Source: Rhodobacterales bacterium HKCCE2091
Lineage (GTDB): Bacteria; Pseudomonadota; Alphaproteobacteria; Rhodobacterales; Rhodobacteraceae
Direction: 5' to 3'
NCBI GenBank assembly: GCA_015689685.1
Contig: WVSL01000003.1
Location: 310,001-374,000 of the forward strand
Length of the DNA: 64,000 bases
Position 1 is the stretch's first letter; every line of letters begins with the position of its first letter. Shown here in pieces: positions 52,814-64,000 of this stretch. The notes under the pieces are model-generated. The model saw only the letters and a program-made list of their open reading frames with translations, was not told where the DNA came from and did no database searches. Position numbers and translations under genes: made by a program.

Positions 52814-54259
52814 ATGGACCCGATCACCTGGACCGGCAATCTCGGCCCCATCCTGAACCCGCTGATGCTGGCCGCGGCCGTCGTCTTCGCCCTCGCCTTC
52901 GTCACGCAACTGGTGCTCAGCTTCGCCGGCGTGCAGGCGGGCGAGACCGTCATCAACCCCGACCGCACGCTGACCGTCACCCGCACCCCCTTCGACTACG
53001 CGCTGATGGCGCTGAAATACGCGGTGCTGCTGTTCCTCGTCTGCGTGCTCGTCTACGTCTTCGGCGGCTTCGTACAGCCCGCGCTCGAGGACAAGGGCAT
53101 CATCGGCGCCATCGGCCAGCGGTTCTGGCCGGTCTGGCTCTCGCTCGCGATCCTGTTCGCCCTGTCGATCACGTTCAAGCGCCGCCTCGGGCTCTACGGC
53201 AAGCTCTTCGACAGCCCCATCGGCATGATCGGCTTCGGCATCGTGATGTTCTGGCTCTTCACCGCCTTCTTCGCCGATGTCGTCGCCACCCACGGGCCGA
53301 TCGACGTGGTCTCGCAGATGCGCAACATCGTGCCCGGCAGCTGGATGCCGAGCCCGGACGAAGGCGAATACCCCGTCTACCTGCTCGGCGGCGACAGCCT
53401 CGGGCGCGACGTGTTCAGCCGCATGGTCTACGGCGGCCGCGAGGTGCTGAAGATCGCGCCCTTCGCCACGCTCTTCGCCTTCATGGTCGGGATCACGCTC
53501 GGCCTGCCGGCGGGCTATGTCGGCGGCCGGATCGACACCATCCTGTCGTTCCTCGCCAACCTCGTCCTCGCCTTCCCGGTCATCCTGCTGTTCTACCTGC
53601 TGGTGACGCCGGAAATCGTGGCCTCGGGCATCCCGGTCTACATGGCCGCCGTGCTGTTCCTGTTCCCGATCGTGTTCTTCGTGGTGCTGTTCAACTCCCG
53701 CTTCCACACGCAGGGGGGCAAGCGCAACATCCTCGTCGCGGCCACGATCATCCTCGGCGGCTGGCTCTACCTGTCGCTTCTGTCCGATCCCGGCGGCTTC
53801 AGGCTCCTGCCCCGCGGGCTCGATTTCGTGGACATGCCCGGAAACATCCTGATCGTCTTCGTCTCGGTCGTGTTCGTGAACTCGCCCACGGTGTTCCGCA
53901 TCGTCCGCGGCATCACGCTCGACGTGAAGACGCGGGACTACGTGAGCGCCGCCCAGACCCGTGGCGAGGGCCCCTGGTACATCATGCTGTGGGAAATCCT
54001 GCCGAACGCGCGCGGGCCGCTGATCGTCGATTTCTGCCTCCGGATCGGCTACACCACGATCCTCCTCGGCACCCTCGGCTTCTTCGGCCTCGGCGTGTCG
54101 CCGGAAAGCCCCGACTGGGGCTCCACGATCAACGAGGGCCGTAGGCTTCTCACCGTCTACCCCCACCCGCCGCTTCCCCCCGCGCTCGCGCTCATGTCGC
54201 TGGTGCTGGGCCTCAACCTCCTGGCGGACGGGTTGCGCGAAGAGAGCCTGAAGGATTGA
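52814..54259 (+). CDS. ABC transporter permease, DppC type with extended N-terminus
   Basis: This 481-residue permease is the partner of the preceding subunit. The C-terminal part has the DppC features 'LLGGDSLGRDVFSRMVYGGRE' and the EAA loop 'VSAAQTRGEGPWYIMLWEILPNARGPLIV'. It is about 180 residues longer than standard DppC (about 300). Three extra membrane segments occur before the core (about residues 15-35, 65-85, 105-125), and there is a further insertion around residues 260-340. The extra segments are unexplained. Confidence 0.9.
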   Translation: MDPITWTGNLGPILNPLMLAAAVVFALAFVTQLVLSFAGVQAGETVINPDRTLTVTRTPFDYALMALKYAVLLFLVCVLVYVFGGFVQPALEDKGIIGAIGQRFWPVWLSLAILFALSITFKRRLGLYGKLFDSPIGMIGFGIVMFWLFTAFFADVVATHGPIDVVSQMRNIVPGSWMPSPDEGEYPVYLLGGDSLGRDVFSRMVYGGREVLKIAPFATLFAFMVGITLGLPAGYVGGRIDTILSFLANLVLAFPVILLFYLLVTPEIVASGIPVYMAAVLFLFPIVFFVVLFNSRFHTQGGKRNILVAATIILGGWLYLSLLSDPGGFRLLPRGLDFVDMPGNILIVFVSVVFVNSPTVFRIVRGITLDVKTRDYVSAAQTRGEGPWYIMLWEILPNARGPLIVDFCLRIGYTTILLGTLGFFGLGVSPESPDWGSTINEGRRLLTVYPHPPLPPALALMSLVLGLNLLADGLREESLKD

Positions 54260-54717
54260 TCCGTGGGGCGACGATAGCCATGGCGGCGATGCTGCCCGCC
54301 ATGGCCGCAGCCGCGCAGGACGCCGACGCCACCGACTGGATCGACTGCGCCGGCGGCGCCTTTTTCCTTGAAGCGACCTACTCGGGGATGCGCTCCACCG
54401 TCGCCGGGACCGACGAGCTCGACGGCCTGATCCGCTCCCTCGCCGCGATGCGGACGCTGTTCATGATCGCCTCGGCCGAGGACAGCGACTGCGCGATGGA
54501 CGTCGACGAAACCCTCGCCGCCGTGCGCGCCGTGTCCGACGCCCGCGACGCGGAGTTGAACGAGCGCGCCGACGCGGGCGAGGACCCGCTGGCGCTCTTG
54601 GCGGAATTCGGGACCCGCACCTCACACTGCCTCGAAGACCTCGGCTCGGACCGGGCCGAGGCGATCCAGACCGCCGCACAGGCAGGCGACGTGCCCTGCG
54701 GGTGGGAAACGCGATGA
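54256..54717 (+). CDS. Secreted four-cysteine protein embedded in the ABC operon (paralogue A)
   Basis: This 153-residue protein of unrecognised family has a signal peptide (residues 1-20, AAA-QD site) and a mature, probably helical domain with four cysteines C31, C79, C125 and C148 ('WIDCAGGAFFL', 'DSDCAMD', 'SHCLEDLG', 'PCGW'). The start is TTG at 54256, overlapping the permease TGA by four bases; the next ATG (54280) would lose the only arginine of the signal peptide. Its stop overlaps the next, paralogous gene by ATGA. Its position between permease and ATPase genes suggests a periplasmic accessory of this importer; nothing in the sequence shows the activity. Confidence 0.78.
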   Translation: MIRGATIAMAAMLPAMAAAAQDADATDWIDCAGGAFFLEATYSGMRSTVAGTDELDGLIRSLAAMRTLFMIASAEDSDCAMDVDETLAAVRAVSDARDAELNERADAGEDPLALLAEFGTRTSHCLEDLGSDRAEAIQTAAQAGDVPCGWETR

Positions 54718-55151
54718 TCCGCGCCGCCGCCGCCCTCACCCTCATCGCCGCCCTGCCCGCCTCCGCGCAGCAGGGGATCGAGCCCTGGGCCTGCTACGGC
54801 TCCGCCAGCTTCCTCGCCGACACGATCTACCCGGCCGTCCCCGAGGCCTATTCCGACGAGGACATCCGCACGATGGGCGCGGCCGCCGGGCTGTTCCTGC
54901 AAGTCGTGCTGGAGGCCGAAGGCTGCCCCGACGATCTCGACGCCTTCAACGCCACCCGGCGGGCCGAGATCGCCGGCGCCCAGGACTATTTCGAAACCAC
55001 GGTCACGCGGGGCGACGACCCGGAAGGGACCATCGCCTTCTTCGAACAGCTCGTCGACATCTGCCTGCTCGACATCGGCATCGAGGAGGTCAACCGCCTC
55101 CGCGCCGACTTCCGCGACAACGGCCCGCCCTGCGGACTGGGGGCGGGATGA
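54714..55151 (+). CDS. Secreted four-cysteine protein embedded in the ABC operon (paralogue B)
   Basis: This 145-residue paralogue of the preceding protein has a signal peptide (MIRAAAALTLIAALPASA-QQ, 18 residues). Its cysteines are at C27, C71, C117 and C140 ('PWACYGSASFL', 'EGCPDD', 'DICLLDIG', 'PCGLG'). Spacings between the last three cysteines (46 and 23 residues) are identical to those of paralogue A. The start at 54714 is chosen for the ATGA overlap; an ATG four codons earlier adds no signal-peptide feature. The two may form a heterodimer (inference). Function is unknown. Confidence 0.8.
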   Translation: MIRAAAALTLIAALPASAQQGIEPWACYGSASFLADTIYPAVPEAYSDEDIRTMGAAAGLFLQVVLEAEGCPDDLDAFNATRRAEIAGAQDYFETTVTRGDDPEGTIAFFEQLVDICLLDIGIEEVNRLRADFRDNGPPCGLGAG

Positions 55152-55359
55152 GGTCGGCATCGCGGATCCGGAAACCCGCCCCGGCGCGGCGCGCGGCATC
55201 GGTTAACGAAACCGCCGCCCGGGCCGGAAAATCGCACACTTCGCGCGGAATCCGTAAACGCCTTCGCACGCGGGAAAAGGTAGACGGGTTCTACCCGGTT
55301 TCTACCCGCATTCTACCCGGTTTCTACCAAGCCCCCACGGGCCAGGAAGGAGAACGTTA
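55152..55359. other. 208-bp gap inside the ABC operon, ending in iterons
   Basis: No gene is seen. The first 125 bases are unremarkable GC-rich DNA containing one CGGTTAACGAAACC (55200-55213). The last part holds the 11-bp direct repeats described separately, then the ribosome site AAGGAG and the ATPase start. An internal promoter for the ATPase gene is plausible but no clear hexamers were found. Confidence 0.55.
55279..55329 (+). promoter_or_regulatory. Four 11-bp direct repeats upstream of the ATPase gene
   Basis: TTCTACCC occurs at 55289, 55300 and 55311, and TTCTACCA at 55322, each exactly 11 bases apart, so all copies face about the same side of the helix. The first copy also forms an inverted repeat with GGTAGA (55279-55284) and TCTACC (55290-55295). 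The array ends 30 bases before the ATG. It looks like a multimeric protein-binding site; alternatively it acts at RNA level near the ribosome site. Confidence 0.6.
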
Positions 55360-57501
55360 ATGGCCACCAGAGAACGTTACGACGGCCCCATCCTGGAAAT
55401 CTCGAACCTGTCGATTTCCTTCTTCACCCGGCTGCGGGAAATCCCCGCGGTGATGGATTTTTCCTGCACCGTGATGCCGGGCGAGGCGATGGGTCTCGTC
55501 GGTGAATCCGGCTGCGGCAAGTCCACCGTGGCGCTGGGGGTGATGCAGGATCTCGGCGTCAACGGCCGCATCGTCGGCGGCTCGATCAAGTTCAAGGGCC
55601 GCGACCTCAACACCATGTCCGACGAGGAACTGCGCGACCTGCGCGGGTCGGAAATTGCGATGATTTATCAGGAGCCTATGGCCTCCCTGAACCCCGCGAT
55701 GAAGATCGGCCGGCAGCTCATGGAAGTGCCGATGATCCACGAGGGCGCCTCGGAGAAGGAGGCCTACGACCTCGCGCTTCAGGTGGTCACCGACGTGCGC
55801 CTGCCGGACCCGGAGCGCATGCTGAAGGCCTATCCCCACCAGCTCTCCGGCGGCCAGCAGCAGCGCATCGTGATCGCGATGGCGCTGATGTCGAAACCCT
55901 CGCTCCTGATCCTCGACGAACCCACCACCGCGCTCGACGTGACGGTGGAGGCGGGGATCGTCGAACTGGTGAAGGACCTCGGCGAGAAATACGGCACGTC
56001 GATGCTTTTTATCTCGCATAATCTGGGACTTGTCCTCGAAACCTGCGACCGCCTCTGCGTCATGTACTCGGGCGAGGCGGTGGAAACCGGCTCCATCGCG
56101 GACGTGTTCGACTCGATGCAGCACCCCTACACGCAGGCGCTGTTCCGCTCGATCCCGCTGCCCGGTGCGGACAAGAACGCGCGCCCTCTCGTGGCGATCC
56201 CCGGCAACTTTCCCCTGCCCCACGAACGCCCGCCCGGCTGCAACTTCGGCCCCCGCTGCGACTACTTCGAACAGGGCCGCTGCGACGCCCGCGACATCCC
56301 GATGTTCCGCGTGAAGGGCGACGAGCGGCACGAGACCCGCTGCCTCCGCTTCGACGAGATCGACTGGAACGCCCCGCTGCAAGTGTCTGACGAAAAAGGC
56401 AAAGCGGCGATCGGGGACACGGTCCTGAAGATCGACAACCTCAAGAAGTACTACGAGGTCGCGGCCAACAAGATGTTCGGCGGCGGCGGCACCAAGGTCG
56501 TGAAGGCGAACGAGACCCTCAGCTTCGAGGCCCGCGAATCCGAGACCCTCGCCATCGTCGGCGAATCCGGCTGCGGCAAGTCCACGCTTGCAAAGGTACT
56601 GATGGGGCTGGAGACCGCGACCGACGGCCAGGTCCTGCTCGACAACCACAACATCGAGGCCACCCCGATCGAGGGCCGCGACACCCGCACCGTGTCCTCG
56701 ATCCAGATGGTGTTCCAGAACCCCTTCGACACGCTCAACCCCTCGATGACCGTGGGCCGCCAGATCATCCGCGCGCTGGAAGTCTTCAAGTACGGCAAGA
56801 CCGAGAAGGACCGGCGCGACCGGATGCTGGAACTGCTCGACCTCGTGAAGCTGCCCCGCGCCTTCGCCGACCGGATGCCGCGGCAATTGTCCGGCGGGCA
56901 GAAGCAGCGCGTCGGCATCGCCCGCGCCTTCGCCGGCGGGGCCCGGATCGTGGTCGCGGACGAGCCGGTCTCGGCGCTCGACGTGTCGGTGCAGGCCGCA
57001 GTCACCGACCTCCTAATGGAGATCCAACGTACTGAAAAGACGACGCTTCTCTTCATCTCCCACGACCTGTCCATCGTCCGCTACCTGTCCGACCGGGTGA
57101 TGGTCATGTACCTCGGCCACGTGGTGGAGATCGGCGATACCGAGCAGGTCTTCGCCCCGCCCTACCACCCCTATACCGAGGCGCTCCTGTCGGCCGTTCC
57201 TATCGCGGACACGAGCGTGGAGAAGAAGCGGATCGTGCTGGAAGGCGACATTCCCTCGGCGATGAACCCGCCGCCGGGATGCCCGTTCCAGACCCGCTGC
57301 CGGTGGAAATCCGAGGTGCCGGGCAACCTCTGCGAGGAAGAAGTGCCGCCGATGGTCAGCCTCGCGCCGGGGCACGAGATCAAGTGCCACCTGTCGGAGG
57401 AGATCCTGCGCCGGATGGAGCCCGTGATCGTCGTCAACGACGACGCCGACGGCCTGCCCCCGCGCGCCGCCGCGGCCGAAGATCCCCACCCCGCCGAGTG
57501 A
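55360..57501 (+). CDS. Fused dual ATP-binding protein of a peptide-type ABC importer (DppD-DppF)
   Basis: This 713-residue protein has two complete ABC ATPase domains in tandem. The first has Walker A 'GESGCGKST' (about 48-56), signature 'LSGGQQQR' and Walker B 'LLILDEP'. The second has Walker A at about 401-409, 'LSGGQKQR' and 'RIVVADEP'. Each is followed by an oligopeptide/dipeptide C-terminal domain with a Cys cluster ('PPGCNFGPRCDYFEQGRCD', 'PPGCPFQTRCRWK') that may bind an iron-sulfur cluster as in DppD/OppD. It drives the two permeases upstream. Fusion of the two subunits is common in Rhodobacteraceae. Confidence 0.94.
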   Translation: MATRERYDGPILEISNLSISFFTRLREIPAVMDFSCTVMPGEAMGLVGESGCGKSTVALGVMQDLGVNGRIVGGSIKFKGRDLNTMSDEELRDLRGSEIAMIYQEPMASLNPAMKIGRQLMEVPMIHEGASEKEAYDLALQVVTDVRLPDPERMLKAYPHQLSGGQQQRIVIAMALMSKPSLLILDEPTTALDVTVEAGIVELVKDLGEKYGTSMLFISHNLGLVLETCDRLCVMYSGEAVETGSIADVFDSMQHPYTQALFRSIPLPGADKNARPLVAIPGNFPLPHERPPGCNFGPRCDYFEQGRCDARDIPMFRVKGDERHETRCLRFDEIDWNAPLQVSDEKGKAAIGDTVLKIDNLKKYYEVAANKMFGGGGTKVVKANETLSFEARESETLAIVGESGCGKSTLAKVLMGLETATDGQVLLDNHNIEATPIEGRDTRTVSSIQMVFQNPFDTLNPSMTVGRQIIRALEVFKYGKTEKDRRDRMLELLDLVKLPRAFADRMPRQLSGGQKQRVGIARAFAGGARIVVADEPVSALDVSVQAAVTDLLMEIQRTEKTTLLFISHDLSIVRYLSDRVMVMYLGHVVEIGDTEQVFAPPYHPYTEALLSAVPIADTSVEKKRIVLEGDIPSAMNPPPGCPFQTRCRWKSEVPGNLCEEEVPPMVSLAPGHEIKCHLSEEILRRMEPVIVVNDDADGLPPRAAAAEDPHPAE

Positions 57502-57562
57502 CCCGGCGGAACCTTCGGCCGCCTCCGGCGCGTTGTGTCCACGGGACACGGCGGAGGCGACG

Positions 57563-58414
57563 ATGGCTGAGAACGGTTACGGATGGGCGATCCCGGTGAT
57601 GCGGGCGGGGTACTCGGGCCGGGGGATCACCTACCTCGCCGTCGCGGGCCTTTCACTCTGGGCGATCCTTCGCGGCGGCGAAGCGCAGGGCACCGGCGAC
57701 ACGCTGCGGGACCTGGCGCAGGCCGGTTGGGGCGTCGTCGTCCTCGTGCTGATCTTCCTCGGCCTTCTTGCCTACGCGATCTGGCGCGTCATCGACGCCT
57801 GGGCCGATCTCGAATGCTACGGCAGCGAGTTGAAAGGCATCGTGGCGCGGATCGGGATGGTGGTGACCGGGCTGATCCACGGGGTTATCGGCGGCCTCGC
57901 CCTCGTGATCCTCGTCGGCGGTCGGTCGGAGGGCGGCGGCAACGGTCTGGCCGGCCTCGCCGAAACCGTCCTGTCGATGCCGGGCGGGCGCTGGATCGTC
58001 GGGCTGGCCGGGGTCGCGACGCTCGGCGCGGGGGCCTACTATCTCAAGAAGGCCTGGAATTCCGAGTACCGCCGACACCTGCGCGGAAACACCTTCACCA
58101 CGCGGTTCGACTGGCTGCTGAAGGCCGGGGTCGCGGCACAGGCCGCGGTGATCCTGATCGTCGGCGGGTTCCTCGTGACCGCCGGGCTGACGGCCGATGG
58201 CGGCAGGGTCGGCGGGCTGGAACGGGCCTTCGAATGGCTCCGCACGCAGCCCTTCGGAAACATGCTGGTCGTGCTCCTGTGTATCGGGCTGCTCGCCTTC
58301 GCGGTGTTCTGCTTCGTCAACGCCGCCTACCGCATCGTCCCGCGCGCCGATGGCGACGACATTGAGACGCTGGCCTCACGGGTGAAGATGCGGCTACGCG
58401 AGGCGACGGCCTGA
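57563..58414 (+). CDS. DUF1206 integral membrane protein
   Basis: This 283-residue protein has six hydrophobic segments arranged as three two-helix DUF1206 repeats ('RAGYSGRGITYLAVAGLSLW', 'ARIGMVVTGLIHGVIGGLAL', 'LKAGVAAQAAVILIVGGFLV'). Each repeat starts with a basic or aromatic residue before a Gly-rich helix. Function of the family is unknown. GGAGG five bases before the ATG sets the start. It follows the ABC ATPase by 61 bases on the same strand and may be read through from it. Confidence 0.9.
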   Translation: MAENGYGWAIPVMRAGYSGRGITYLAVAGLSLWAILRGGEAQGTGDTLRDLAQAGWGVVVLVLIFLGLLAYAIWRVIDAWADLECYGSELKGIVARIGMVVTGLIHGVIGGLALVILVGGRSEGGGNGLAGLAETVLSMPGGRWIVGLAGVATLGAGAYYLKKAWNSEYRRHLRGNTFTTRFDWLLKAGVAAQAAVILIVGGFLVTAGLTADGGRVGGLERAFEWLRTQPFGNMLVVLLCIGLLAFAVFCFVNAAYRIVPRADGDDIETLASRVKMRLREATA

Positions 58415-58490
58415 CGCGGCATCATATTGTCCTTTATGAATGTGACGGCGCAGGCTAGCCTCCCCGCAGCATCGCAGATGGGAGGCCGCC

Positions 58491-59405
58491 ATGCACATCA
58501 CCCGCCGCACTCTGATCGCAACCGGAGGCGTCGCGCTTGCCGGTGCCGCCCTGCTGCCCCGCGCCTGGGGCCAGACCTCCGTCATCATGGGCGATACAGA
58601 GGTCCTGTCGCTCAGTGACGGCAATCTCGAGCTGCCCGCGGACTTCATCTTCGGCCCGATGCCGCAGGACGAACTGGCACAGGTGCTAGCGCCCTTCAGT
58701 CTTGACCCGCAGGGCGCGCTGACGCCGCCCTGCAACATCACGCTCCTGCGCCGGGGCGACATGCTGGTGCTGTTCGACGCGGGGTCCGGCACCGGGTTCC
58801 AGCCCTCCGCCGGCGCACTGCCCGACGCGCTCGCCGCCGCCGGGATCGACCCCTACGACATCACCCACGTCGTCTTCACCCACGGCCATCCCGATCATCT
58901 CTGGGGCCTGCTCGACGATTTCGACGAGCCCGCCTTCGCCAACGCGGAGCACATGATGGGCGCGGCGGAACATGCCTACTGGACTGATCCGGCCACCGTC
59001 ACGTCCATCGGCGAGGCCCGCGCGTCCTTCGCCGCCGGGGCGGAACGCCGGCTGGCCGCCTTGCCCGACATCACCCTGTTCGACGACGGCGCGGAGGTGC
59101 TGCCGGGCGTCAGCGCCATGCTGACACCGGGCCACACGCCGGGGCACATGTCGTTCCGGATCGACGCAGGCGCGGACAGCGTGATGGTGCTCGGTGACTG
59201 CATCGGCAACGGGCATGTCGCCTTCGCCCGCCCCGGATGGCCCTCGGGATCCGACCAGGACATGGCGATGGCGGCGGAGACCCGCACCGCGCTCCTCGAC
59301 CGACTGGCGGCGGACGGAACCCGGATCATCGGCTTCCACCTGCCCGACAGCGGCGTCGGCGCGGTCGCCCGGGACGGAGACGGCTACCGGTTCGAACCTG
59401 CCTGA
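58491..59405 (+). CDS. Metallo-beta-lactamase-fold hydrolase, Tat-exported
   Basis: This 304-residue MBL-fold protein has the binuclear metal site HxHxDH (H131, H133, D135, H136 in 'FTHGHPDHLWG'), then 'LTPGHTPGHMSF' and 'GDCIGNGH', and a final histidine in 'GFHLPD'. The N-terminus 'HITRRTLIATGGVALAGAALL' has an arginine pair and hydrophobic core with a GQ-type cleavage near residue 28, indicating Tat export to the periplasm. It resembles quorum-quenching lactonase or arylsulfatase-like MBL proteins, but the substrate is not readable. Confidence 0.9.
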   Translation: MHITRRTLIATGGVALAGAALLPRAWGQTSVIMGDTEVLSLSDGNLELPADFIFGPMPQDELAQVLAPFSLDPQGALTPPCNITLLRRGDMLVLFDAGSGTGFQPSAGALPDALAAAGIDPYDITHVVFTHGHPDHLWGLLDDFDEPAFANAEHMMGAAEHAYWTDPATVTSIGEARASFAAGAERRLAALPDITLFDDGAEVLPGVSAMLTPGHTPGHMSFRIDAGADSVMVLGDCIGNGHVAFARPGWPSGSDQDMAMAAETRTALLDRLAADGTRIIGFHLPDSGVGAVARDGDGYRFEPA

Positions 59406-59432
59406 CCCGGAACCCGGCAAACCCATGAGCTG

Positions 59433-59461
59433 AAAAAGAAAAAGGGGAGCCGAAGCTCCCC
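59433..59461 (-). terminator. Rho-independent terminator of nrdJ
   Basis: On the minus strand a 7-bp stem GGGGAGC/GCTCCCC (59444-59450 with 59455-59461) with a TTCG tetraloop is followed by TTTTTCTTTTT (59433-59443). It lies 129 bases after the nrdJ stop. It also lies about 40 bases after the convergent MBL gene stop, and may act in both directions. Confidence 0.9.
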
Positions 59462-59589
59462 AGTTTCGCTGATCAGGCTCGATTTGATACCGCCCGGTTT
59501 CTGCCTGCGGCCTGATCCGCGTCAGGGGCGAGCGCACCCGCCCCGTGTATCGTTCGTCCCCCCGCTCCCGGGCGAACTCACGAAGGTCG

Positions 59590-63261
<3,672 letters not shown>

Positions 63262-63716
63262 CGCCCTGGGTCCCGTTTTTTCTTGGCCTGCCAGCGTCGT
63301 TGCGCTCGAACCGTTGTCATGGTCGCCGGGACAGCGGCACCCTGCCCGGTTCCGCGTGGCGGAGCCGGCCCGTTACTGGGTGTCTCGAAAGGTGTGCGTT
63401 CCGTCCCGTGCCAGCGGGCCACTATATCTTGTGTTGGCTTCAACCGGCCCGCACAACCTGCAGCGGGTTCCCTGACTCGGTCAACACCAAATTTTCACAT
63501 TTCCGTCGCTTTTCGCGGTTGCAAAACGCGGGACGCGCGGCCTCTGCCCCGGGGCCCGGTGATTCAGCGCGCGGGCGCGGGGATCGGCCGGACGGGATTT
63601 CCGTTGTCGTCGCGGAACTTAGCCAATGGGGAAAGCGCCGACACCCCAGGTTGGGGCATCCGTGCCACACGACCCCAATATGTTGTGGATTTCGCATCGG
63701 GCCCGGGTCGGCCACT
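63262..63716. other. nrdJ leader region
   Basis: This 455-base stretch has no recognised gene between tRNA-Pro and nrdJ, both on the minus strand. It carries an NrdR-like box (63419-63434) about 160 bases upstream of nrdJ and a weaker look-alike at 63673-63688. No cobalamin riboswitch B12-box pattern was found by eye. The long leader after the box is GC-rich with several weak inverted repeats. Confidence 0.5.
63419..63434 (-). promoter_or_regulatory. NrdR box with overlapping -10 upstream of nrdJ
   Basis: On the minus strand ACACAAGATATAGTGG matches the NrdR consensus ACACWATATATWGTGT at 14 of 16 positions. It contains TATAGT, a good -10 element. NrdR is the ATP/dATP-sensing repressor of reductase genes and normally binds two boxes about 31 bases apart; a convincing second box at that distance was not found. 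Confidence 0.6.
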
Positions 63717-63793
63717 TGGTCGGGGCGGCGAGATTCGAACTCACGACCTTCTGTACCCAAAACAGACGCGCTACCAGGCTGCGCTACGCCCCG
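63717..63793 (-). tRNA. tRNA-Pro (anticodon TGG)
   Basis: A complete cloverleaf is read on the minus strand. The acceptor stem CGGGGCG (5' end at 63793) pairs with CGCCCCG (63721-63727). The anticodon stem TCTGT/ACAGA holds the loop TTTGGGT, giving anticodon TGG. The T-arm has TTCGAAT, and the discriminator is A with CCA encoded (63717-63719). It decodes CCA and, with wobble modification, other proline codons. Total length with CCA is 77 bases. Confidence 0.95.
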
Positions 63794-63871
63794 ACCGGGC
63801 TCTCCTACCCTATCCGCGGGGCGGTGAGAACTGCGACATTCGGGTTTCGGGGAAACTTGCGCGGGCGTGGC

Positions 63872-64000
63872 TCAGCCCGGCTCCACGAAGGTGTCGGGGC
63901 TGCAGGACCAGGCGGCGATGTCCTGGTCGATCAGCGGGTGGCGCATCTCGTCCCCCGCCTCGATCCCGATCCGCGCCGCGAGCCCGCCGTTGATCTCCAG
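63872..64000 (-). CDS. DUF192-like protein, C-terminal fragment (5' end beyond window)
   Basis: The last 42 residues of a protein are visible, ending in a TGA at 63872-63874. The stretch 'LEINGGLAARIGIEAGDEM' resembles the C-terminal strand and helix of DUF192 proteins, a small extracytoplasmic beta-barrel family of unknown function. The tail 'WSCSPDTFVEPG' is not typical. The call rests on a short segment and is tentative. Confidence 0.45.
   Translation of the reverse strand: MEINGGLAARIGIEAGDEMRHPLIDQDIAAWSCSPDTFVEPG

Noticed and set aside
51719-54166. Minus-strand frame of about 815 codons opposite both permeases
   Set aside because: Asp/Glu/Arg/His-rich translation that mirrors hydrophobic permease codons on the other strand.
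63262-63716. Cobalamin riboswitch upstream of nrdJ
   Set aside because: No B12-box sequence was found on either strand. B12-dependent NrdJ is also not the usual target; B12-independent isoenzymes are.

Overview
The window is a GC-rich (clearly well above 60%) chromosomal segment from an alphaproteobacterium, most likely of the Rhodobacteraceae/Roseobacter group. The evidence is a ChpT phosphotransferase (CckA-ChpT-CtrA pathway), ornithine-lipid genes olsBA, a VPLPA-CTERM protein, a B12-dependent NrdJ, ctaA, and a bamA-skp-fabZ-lpxA-lpxI-lpxB block. Most genes are housekeeping. No IS element, prophage, CRISPR array or rRNA was seen. Many co-directional genes overlap by ATGA or GTGA, so operons are tight and probably translationally coupled.

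Layout. 1-7.6 kb: the 5' part of a TRAP solute receptor, then a minus-strand TetR-led operon (TetR, nitronate monooxygenase-like, enoyl-CoA hydratase, thiolase, acetolactate-synthase-like TPP enzyme) divergent from an acyl-CoA dehydrogenase. This looks like a regulated acyl-CoA catabolic cluster. 7.9-10.7 kb: a spermidine/putrescine-type ABC importer without its binding protein. 10.8-17.3 kb: VPLPA-CTERM protein, cytochrome c, AEC transporter, rplM-rpsI, speD, P450 plus thioesterase, enoyl-CoA hydratase. 17.6-27 kb: M32 carboxypeptidase, ctaA, trmJ, TenI/ThiE-like protein, olsBA, DUF3553, chpT, gmk, yicC, PAS protein. 27.4-35.1 kb: class II DAHP synthase, GlxA-type regulator, two tandem secreted cysteine-rich paralogues, glnE with small coupled partners, ybaK.

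35.1-46.6 kb is the envelope-biogenesis block on the minus strand, read from pyrH: pyrH, frr, uppS, cdsA, rseP, a 45-residue membrane protein, bamA, skp, fabZ, lpxA, lpxI, lpxB. dxr, normally between cdsA and rseP, is absent, and so is lpxD. 47-49.7 kb: miaA preceded by a degenerate minisatellite, a MarC protein and an AraC regulator. 49.9-57.5 kb: a peptide-type (family 5) ABC importer operon. It contains two translationally coupled, paralogous secreted four-cysteine proteins, and four 11-bp direct repeats in front of a fused double ATPase. 57.6-64 kb: DUF1206 membrane protein, Tat-exported metallo-beta-lactamase-fold protein, nrdJ, tRNA-Pro and the 3' end of a DUF192-like gene.

The least explained items are the paired four-Cys proteins inside the ABC operon, the 11-bp iterons, a family of palindromic elements placed right after stop codons, the tandem CxPxDCxWG proteins, the missing dxr, and the small membrane gene between rseP and bamA. 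All functional calls are from reading the sequence; no database search was run.
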